Shown piece by piece: positions 57,005 through 64,000 of a stretch of DNA of 64,000 nucleotides; position 1 is the stretch's first letter, and each line of letters opens with the position of its first letter. Position numbers and translations under genes: made by a program. The DNA comes from Kappaphycus alvarezii. Its lineage: Eukaryota; Rhodophyta; Florideophyceae; Gigartinales; Solieriaceae. Location of the stretch: NCBI GenBank assembly GCA_002205965.3, contig NADL03000674.1, forward strand, positions 124,001 through 188,000. The letters are read 5' to 3'. Under the pieces are notes generated by a model that saw only the letters and a program-made list of their open reading frames with translations, was not told the origin of the DNA and did not search any database.

Positions 57005-57513
57005 TGTGACGAATATGCCCAGTAGTATCCCGCTAGTAGCCTTCAAACGGCATGAGCACCGTAGAGAGGCACCAGTGCAACACAAGCACTGTAAGGAGAC
57101 ATCAGCGCAACTAATGTACTGTAATCTGGCACCGACGCAACGCAATACCACAGACCAATCAGACGAAGCCATTATGGATACCTGGCGTACTCCTAGATAC
57201 TTTCAAGGCAAGACCAATCAGCAAGTGCTTTGTGCTGTCTCGCCAAGTGGATCAATGGAACTCTGCCATGATGGGCAATATTGTCAGTCTCACCGCAATA
57301 TACTAGGTGAACTCTCAAAACCTTGTAGTATTACGCCCCTAGGCCTGTTCTTCTAGAATACCTTTGAATTTAGTATTGTTTGCTTACCATTCATTGTCAC
57401 TCTCGTTGAATTCTTCTCTATATAAACCATGGTCAGAAGCTCCGGTCTGTTCACCGGAAGCTTCAACCATCAGTTCAACCATCGATTACCTCTTGTGCGC
57501 CCAAACCCCCACA
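57005..57513 (+). repeat. 5-prime LTR of Ty3/gypsy copy 4
   Basis: 509 bp, TGTGACGAATATG to CCCCCACA. The five bases before it are CATCC (57,000-57,004). A TATATAAACC box lies near 57,418, followed by the likely transcript start region. The flank does not match the flank of the 3-prime LTR. Confidence 0.95.
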
Positions 57514-57659
57514 TCTGGTAGCATCGCCAAAAGTTTGTCAGTACTGCGAGTTCTTCCAATCCGACAGTAAGTTAAAATCTCTATTAGATTTGCCTTTCTG
57601 CCCGATTGCAAGTGGAGACTAACATTTTGTTTTTACTTGATCCTTCCGGATAACGCCCA

Positions 57660-58268
57660 GTGCCGAAAAACACAACTTCCAGGGACCGCCCTTCGTCGCC
57701 TGACGAGTACACCGAGAAGGACTTACAGGGATTTTTCGAGGAAAATTGTCGAGAAGTAAGTAAGTTCTGTTACGGTCAAGAACCAAGGACACCGACTAGG
57801 ATTGAAATCGAAGAACCGAGAACCCCGCTGCCTCCCGCTTTCGCACTTCCGTCGGCCCTTCCACCGATACCAGCGCTTCCCGAGATCCCCCGCTCAAGGC
57901 CCGTCAAATCAAGGAAGGCCAAACCGACCACCAGGCCTACGATTTCGAAGAAGGGCCTACCTGTTCTTCCTGACGCCGCCTCTATCGTTATCCAAAGGAC
58001 AGCCAACCATCGTATCCGGAAGTCTGTCAGGAGGCCTCGAATGACCAAGAACCCTCGATCGTCTCCTTTCCACTGCCGTCACTGTCAAGTCACCTGCACA
58101 GGCCGCGTGCAGTACTTCGAGCATCTCCGTTCCCGCAAGCATCAGCACCGCGCTGACAAGACAAGGCACACCTGCAATATTTGCAAAATAGAAGTTCCGA
58201 GCAAGGCAGACCTTGAGCGCCACCGTCTTGGCCGTCGTCACCGCGAGACTGCTCGTAAGTCTGAGTAG
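57660..58268 (+). CDS. Extra open frame with two U1-type zinc fingers, upstream of gag in copy 4
   Basis: An open frame of about 200 codons lies between the primer-binding site and gag. Residues 30-115 are Pro-rich and basic. FHCRHCQVTCTGRVQYFEHL and HTCNICKIEVPSKADLERHR are two fingers of the C-x2-C-x12-H-x5-H type, typical of U1-C/JAZ-like fingers that bind RNA or DNA. Gag-pol of Ty3/gypsy elements does not normally include such a protein. The frame has no ATG near its start; a donor-like GTAAGT (57,567) and an acceptor-like AG (57,660) in the leader suggest spliced expression. An AATAAA at 58,279-58,284 follows the stop. It is shared with copy 3. A captured host gene fragment is possible. 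Confidence 0.6.
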   Translation: MPKNTTSRDRPSSPDEYTEKDLQGFFEENCREVSKFCYGQEPRTPTRIEIEEPRTPLPPAFALPSALPPIPALPEIPRSRPVKSRKAKPTTRPTISKKGLPVLPDAASIVIQRTANHRIRKSVRRPRMTKNPRSSPFHCRHCQVTCTGRVQYFEHLRSRKHQHRADKTRHTCNICKIEVPSKADLERHRLGRRHRETARKSE

Positions 58269-58297
58269 CTTGTATTTGAATAAACCTATCCTTGTCG

Positions 58298-58613
58298 AAT
58301 AGGAAAAAGAAACAAAAGTTGCTTTCTCAACCGACTCCGTTTGTGCTGTGTTCACCCTCCCGCTGTGGCTACCTTACAAACTCGCTTTCCCCAGTTCCTT
58401 GCAGTAGGACTTGTAAGTCCGTATCGCCGCCAGGTTCTAGACAGGAAAACAACCGTTTGGTAAAGCATCGGAAGGAGGGCTACTATAGCACACCCGACGT
58501 GACTGACGTCAAACCCTTACGTCAGAGAAAATCAACTTTCCCAAGTTATCGACTGGGATTCGAACTCGAGACCTCTCACTGGTGTTTTGCTGGTCTTGCC
58601 AACTCGGCCACAG
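58298..58613 (-). repeat. tRNA-derived SINE-like sequence antisense within Ty3/gypsy copy 4
   Basis: The counterpart of the block in copy 3. The A-box match lies at 58,599-58,610 and the B-box match at 58,556-58,565 on the minus strand, with T-runs near 58,300. It lies between the zinc-finger frame and gag, opposite to the element transcript. Confidence 0.55.
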
Positions 58614-61600
58614 TGCAGACCGATTCTTGCCGAACAAATTGGAAAACTTCTATTTAAAAGTAAGAAGAAAACCAACAGCACACGTGTGACTCTATCGACC
58701 AATAGGAAAATACCATGGAAACTCCGGGAATTACGGTAGAGGCTCTCGCACAAGCTGTAAGCGAACTTCAACGTCAGCTGACAGAGGCCCATAATCAGAT
58801 CTCCGCGCAGCAGAATCAGCTCAATAATGCTGCTCAGAAGGTAGGAGCCCTCGAGAATGAACTATCTCTCGTCAGGATCAATACTGGTACCTCAAGTAGT
58901 CAAAATGAAAAAAGGACGCCCCCAAGAAGAATAAACCGGGATCTTTCGGTGGGAAAGGGTCCGTCGGAAGCTGGTGCGTGCAGATGGAGAATTACCTTGG
59001 TGAAGCAGATGGGCAAGCAACTATGAACATTGCACTGAGCTATCTTTCGGGAAATGCTCATGAATGGTGGATGGTCTATTCCAAGAGTGCCGAGGGGAAG
59101 GAAATTCAAACATGGAAGGAATTGAAGACTGCTCTCCTCAATCGTTTTGAGACGATAAACAAAGAAAAAATCGCCCGAGACAAACTAGCTCGCTGGAAAC
59201 AAGTCAAGGACGTTCCAACGTTTAATGATGATTTTAACAAAATCTTATTGGACATCCCAGACATTGGAGTGAAGGATCAAATAGATCGATACTCACGCGG
59301 CCTGAAACCATACATTTGGAAAACCTTATGCACGAAAGAATACACCAAGCTTTCCGATCTTATGGGAGATGCAGAAAGAGTGGAAGCGGCGTACAGGCGT
59401 TCAGAACCCCTGAGAAATACCAAGTCCGGTGGAAAATTGCTGAATGGAAGTTCATCTGCCGGAAGTAATGGTCCTGTACCGATGGAAATTGGAAACGTGG
59501 AAGTGAAGTCTGGTGTCGAGTCATCAAATGTGAATCTACAGAAACTCGATAAGGTAGAGCGCGACAGATGCATGCGTGAAGGACTGTGCCTAAGATGCAG
59601 ACAGAAAGGACACATAGCAAAGAACTGCCCAAAAGCCCGGAAGAACTGATTGACGGTCCGCATTCAGTTCTAGATCAAAGAAATCTCATTCTTTCAACAG
59701 TAAGATCCAAAGAACTAGTTAGGGCCACACCGACCCCAACCTTCCAACGCCGCCACCGGGGACTTCTTATTGTTAAAGGAGTTATTTCCAATGGACCAGC
59801 TAAAATTCTCATCGACCCCGGCGGTGAAGTTAACTTCCTCAGCGAATCATTTTGCGATCACCATAAGATTAAAACCGAAGAATCAAAAGAACTTGCCGAA
59901 ATGGCGAACGGTGTTGATCAAAAATTAATGGAAACACCGCGTCCTGTTATCGTTCAGATAAAGAAATACACTGAACCACTGTACTTCGCCATAAGTCCCC
60001 TGAAGAGGTATGATGCAATCCTTGGGAAGGAATGGTGTGGAGCCCATAAAGCGATTATCGACACCACCGAAAATCAAGTTTCATTCAATTACAAGGATGA
60101 AAATTACGTTATCGAAGCCAATGAAAGGCTATTGAATTCTTTCGTCTCCGCAAATTCAATACTCACTGATTTAGAAAAACATTATGGGACGTATGCAGTA
60201 CTTGTGAGACCCCTAAGTTCAAAGTCCTATTCTACGGAAACCTATTCCGGAGATATTCAAGACATACTTACCAAGTATGAGGATGTATTCCCAAGCAGAC
60301 TTCCAAAAGGCCTCCCTCCGAAGCGAAAGTATGATTTCAAGATTGAATTAGAAAAAGAAGCGAAGCCCCAGAAAAAGGGTCTCTACCGTCTTTCGGAAAA
60401 GAAATGGGGGAGCTTCGCAAGCAGCTAGATGAGCTGCTGGAGAGTGATTTCATTAGACCGAGCAAGAGCCCGTGGGGGCTCCAATTCTCTTCGTGACGAA
60501 GAGGGACAGCTCATTGCGGATGTGCGTGGATTACAGAGCACTCAATCGGCTCACTGTAAAGAACAGTTATCCACTGCCGCGCATAGACGATATCTTTGAT
60601 CAGCTCAAAGGATCAAAGTACTTCTCTAAAATAGATCTGAGGTCAGGTTTTCATCAGATCAGACTGGATGAATCTTCAATACCCCTCACGGCATTTAGAA
60701 CTAGATATGGACATTTCGAATTTCTGGTATTGCCATTTGGATTGACAAATGCCCCAGCGACTTTCATGGGTCTAATGAACGACATTTTCAAAGATGTACT
60801 TGACGTTTTTGTTATCGTATATCTGGATGACATTCTTATATTTAGTAGGACATGGGAAGAACATTTGAAACACATCGCTGAAGTATTAGAGATCCTTAGA
60901 AGGGAGAAGTTATTCGCAAAATTGTCAAAGTGTGTCTTTGGTGTTAAAGAAGTTGAGTATCTTGGGCACATTATATGCCAGGAAGGAATTGCTGTGGATC
61001 CCAACAAGATTAAAGCCGTCATGGAATGGCCGCTGCCTCGGAACAAACAACATCTTCAGTCGTTCTTGGGGTTCGTAAACTATTATAGACGGTTTATTAA
61101 GGGTTGTTCCTTAATTTCGAAACCACTTACCGAGTTGACAAAGAAAGTTTGTTTTCATTGGACAGAAACTCAAGAAAAATCATTTCAAACCCTGAAGAAA
61201 ATATTGTGCAACGCTCCAGTCCTTCGAAATTTCGATTCAAGTCTACCGATCTATGTCACTACAGATGCTTCCCAATACGCAATTGGTGCTGTATTGGAAC
61301 AAGGAACCGCGAAGGACAAAAGGCCAGTCGCTTTCGCATCCAGAACTTTAAATGATGCCGAACAGAATTATGCAGCCCACGAAAGAGAGCTATTGGCCAT
61401 TGTCGACTGCCTAAAGTGGTGGAGAGCATACTTGTATGGTAACTTCTTCACTGTTCATTCGGACCACTACCCGTTGAGATACCTCGAGACACAAGATAAT
61501 CTGTCACAGAGACAGGTTAGATGGTTGGAAAGATTAGTTGACTTTGATTTCAAGATTATACCCATCTCCGGGAAATCAAATATAGTTGCCGATTCCCTTT

Positions 61601-63152
61601 CAAGACAACCCCAGAATGCACCCTCACCCCACCATCGAAACAAAGGGCTACTCCAAGAAGTAATAATGAAGACATCTTCGGAATCAAACAATATTACTGT
61701 TCCGTTTTTTGAATCATCCGAACTCGAAGAGCTTGTGAAAGACTATAACCTAGATGAAAGCCTCAAAGACGAATACAAAGATCCGAACGCACCTTTCCAA
61801 AGAAAGGGATCGCTTTTGTTAAGACACGGGAAAATTTGCATACCAGAAGGAACGTTTAAAGCCAAGTTATTGCATGACTACCATTCGACTCCAAATACTG
61901 GACACTTGGGAATATCCAAAACAATCAATAGAATATCACCGAAGTTTTACTGGAAAAACCTGCGGGCTGATGTAATTCAGTACGTTCGCTCTTGTCATTG
62001 CCAGAAAGATAAGCAAGCCAACCAGAAACCTGCAGGGTTTTTACAACCTCTTGATCCCCCGAAAACAAAGTGGACGCACATAACCATGGATTTCATCACA
62101 CCACTTCCAAAATCAAGGAACGGAAATGGTGGAGTACTCACGGTCGTTGACCGACTATCAAAAATGATAAGGATTATCCCGACAAAGCCAAAACTAGATG
62201 CCTTTCAACTGCCAGCCTTTTTAAAGACCACATATACAGAAACCATGGAATCCCGGAAAATATCATTTGCGATAGAGATCCAATTTTTATGAGCAAGTTT
62301 TGGAAAAGTCTATTCCACCTATTAGGTACCAAAATATCCCCTTCTTCTGCATACCACCCACAGACAGATGGGCAATCTGAAGTGATGAACCGAAAGATTG
62401 AGGAAATGATTCGTTCCTTCGTTAGTTTCGACAAATCCGACTGGGACAAATACTTGGTCGACTTTGAAGTTGCCTACAACTCCTCGATTAACGCAACTAC
62501 AACATTCTCCCCATTCTTTCTCAATTACGGAATTCACCCTAAAACTGTTCCTTTGGACATACTAGCCACAGAAAACCCAGCCGCGGCAAACTTCCTCAAA
62601 GCTATGCGAGAATCACTGAAAAGGGCCCAAAAACAAATAAAGAGGTCGAACGATGCCACAGCATCTTATGTCAACAAAAGTAGGAGGCCTTCGACGTTCA
62701 AAGTTGGTGATAAAGTCTGGCTTTCAACTAAAAATCTAGCTCTGGAGGATGGCGCTGGATCTCGTAAACTTAACCCCAAGTATTGTGGCCCTTTCGAAAT
62801 ATCGGAAAATATTAACGGAGTCACGTACCGCTTAATTCTTTCCCAGCCAATGATTGATAAGGGAATTCACAATGCTTTCCACGCAAGCCTCCTTAAGCCG
62901 TACTTCCGAGATGAATTTGACCGAGAACTCCCACCGCCACCACCAATAAAAACGCAGGATGGACACATAGAGTACGAAGTCGAATCCATATTAGCACACA
63001 AGAAGCAAAACAGAAAAACCAAATATCTCATCAAATAAAAAGGGTACCCAGATCACGAAAACTCCTGGTTGTGTGAAACAGAGCTTCAAAACTGCCAAGA
63101 AATATTGAAGAGCTACAAGAATCGGGGCGACTTTTCTTCTTAGGGGAAGTGA

Positions 63153-63661
63153 TGTGACGAATATGCCCAGTAGTATTCCGCTAGTAGCCTTCAAACGGCA
63201 TGAGCACCGTAGAGAGGCACCAGTGCAACATAAGCACTGTAAGGAGACATCAGCGCAACTAATGTACTGTAATCTGGCACCGACGCAACGCAATACCACA
63301 GACCAATCAGACGAAGCCATTATGGATACCTGGCGTACTCCTAGATACTTTCAAGGCAAGACCAATCAGAAAGTGCTTTGTGCTGTCTCGCCAAGTGGAT
63401 CAATGAAACTCTGCCATGATGGGCAATATTGTCAGTCTCACCGCAATATACTCGGTGAACTCTCAAAACCTTGTAGTATTACGCCCCTAGGCCTGTTCTT
63501 CTAGAATACCTTTGAATTTAGTATTGTTTGCTTACCATTCATTGTCACTCTCGTTGAATTCTTCTCTATATAAACCATGGTCAGAAGCTCCGGTCTGTTC
63601 ACCGGAAGCTTCAACCATCAGTTCAACCATCGATTACCTCTTGTGCGCCCAAACCCCCACA
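63153..63661 (+). repeat. 3-prime LTR of Ty3/gypsy copy 4
   Basis: 509 bp, directly after the polypurine tract AGGGGAAGTGA. The following five bases are CGAAG (63,662-63,666). Confidence 0.95.
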
Positions 63662-64000
63662 CGAAGCGAGCTTCAAACCGGGAAAGTAAATATATGTATT
63701 GCAATGTGTGCCTATGAATAATTATTGCAATGGAGGTGAAATAAGGAAATGTAACAGGAATAATTGGACAGAAGTCATTAGAGAGACAAAAAATTCCCGT
63801 TAGGGTGCTTCAGGACAGGTTTTCATCTCTGCGCAAGGAAAATTCAACGCAAAGCATTGCAACATAAAATTGAGACTAAAAAAAGTGCTACCGTGGTATA
63901 TTTTTGAGACAATAGACAGCAGGAGACGTTCTACAGACTTACGGCTCACGAGTATTACCCAAACAGAATGCCAGATTAATTAATTACTCTCACGAATCCC
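63662..64000. other. Right flank of copy 4; end of an interrupted open frame
   Basis: Immediately after the LTR a short frame reads SELQTGKVNICIAMCAYE and stops at 63,721. It agrees in phase with the open frame ending at 49,486 once the proposed inversion is undone. The rest is AT-rich without a gene. Confidence 0.45.

Larger units (their letters stand above)
57005..63661 (+). mobile_element. Ty3/gypsy chromodomain LTR retrotransposon copy 4 (young, all domains present, broken)
   Basis: A 6,657-bp copy in plus orientation with the same plan as copy 3. It has the 5-prime LTR (57,005-57,513), a primer-binding site from 57,516 (TGGTAGCATC), a zinc-finger open frame (57,660-58,268), an antisense tRNA-like block (58,298-58,613), gag with a CCHC knuckle CLRCRQKGHIAKNC (about 58,715-59,649) and protease (about 59,700-60,350). 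Then come reverse transcriptase (about 60,430-61,100, [11 protein letters not shown]), RNase H (about 61,200-61,620), integrase (about 61,850-62,700), a chromodomain (about 62,960-63,110, LIAHKKQ-like region to KSYKNRGD), a polypurine tract (63,142-63,152) and the 3-prime LTR (63,153-63,661). The LTRs differ at about five of 509 positions by eye, so the insertion is young. A few interruptions make it non-functional as it stands. Confidence 0.95.

Noticed and set aside
58552-58620. A tRNA gene on the minus strand (and its counterpart at 47,880-47,945)
   Set aside because: Only the A and B boxes match. The acceptor, anticodon and T stems do not pair, and the block recurs inside a retrotransposon, so a SINE-like relic is more likely.
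42837-63661. Using LTR differences to show which LTRs were originally paired before the inversion
   Set aside because: All pairwise comparisons by eye differ at about three to five positions, too few and too even to decide.

Overview
The window is eukaryotic. It holds one intact single-exon gene among decayed mobile elements, with TATA-type promoters, Kozak-like starts and no bacterial operon or ribosome-binding-site structure. The intact gene (31,291-32,994, minus) encodes a secreted animal-type haem peroxidase. An intronless gene of this family surrounded by chromodomain Ty3/gypsy elements, Harbinger and Tigger transposons, and LINEs with a restriction-like endonuclease would suit a red alga such as a florideophyte. 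That assignment is inference; no rRNA or organelle marker is present to confirm it.

Layout. 1-6.1 kb: AT-rich DNA, then an old Ty3/gypsy fossil interrupted by an AT-rich repeat. 7-10.8 kb: two decayed LINE copies on the minus strand. 11-15.5 kb: a second old Ty3/gypsy fossil with recognisable LTRs. 15.5-16.1 kb: a LINE N-terminal fragment. 16.5-19.9 kb: a decayed DNA-transposon gene that carries a DDE-like domain, a YqaJ-like nuclease domain and a C-terminal zinc ribbon on one strand. 20-25 kb: palindromic repeats, a second copy of the AT-rich repeat and a Ty1/copia remnant. 25.4-29 kb: LINE pieces in both orientations. 31-33 kb: the peroxidase gene. 36-37.3 kb: a Tigger/CENP-B-like transposase pseudogene. 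38.5-40.4 kb: a gag/protease fossil. 40.5-41 kb: a GTACTGTAC palindromic array. 41.3-42.8 kb: remains of a two-gene Harbinger-like transposon.

42.8-63.7 kb is dominated by two nearly identical 6.65-kb Ty3/gypsy chromodomain elements in opposite orientation (42,837-49,485 minus; 57,005-63,661 plus). Between them lies a 7.5-kb segment with a complete-ended Harbinger transposon (52,731-55,483, 49-bp terminal inverted repeats, TTA target duplication). The 5-bp flanks of the two Ty3/gypsy elements do not match within either element. They do match once the segment between them is turned around, and reading frames outside the elements then become continuous on both sides. The simplest reading is an inversion of 49,486-57,004 by recombination between the two elements. 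Both elements also carry an unusual open frame with two U1-type zinc fingers before gag, next to an antisense tRNA-like (A-box/B-box) sequence.

All boundaries and homologies were judged by eye from sequence and translation. No database search or alignment program was run.
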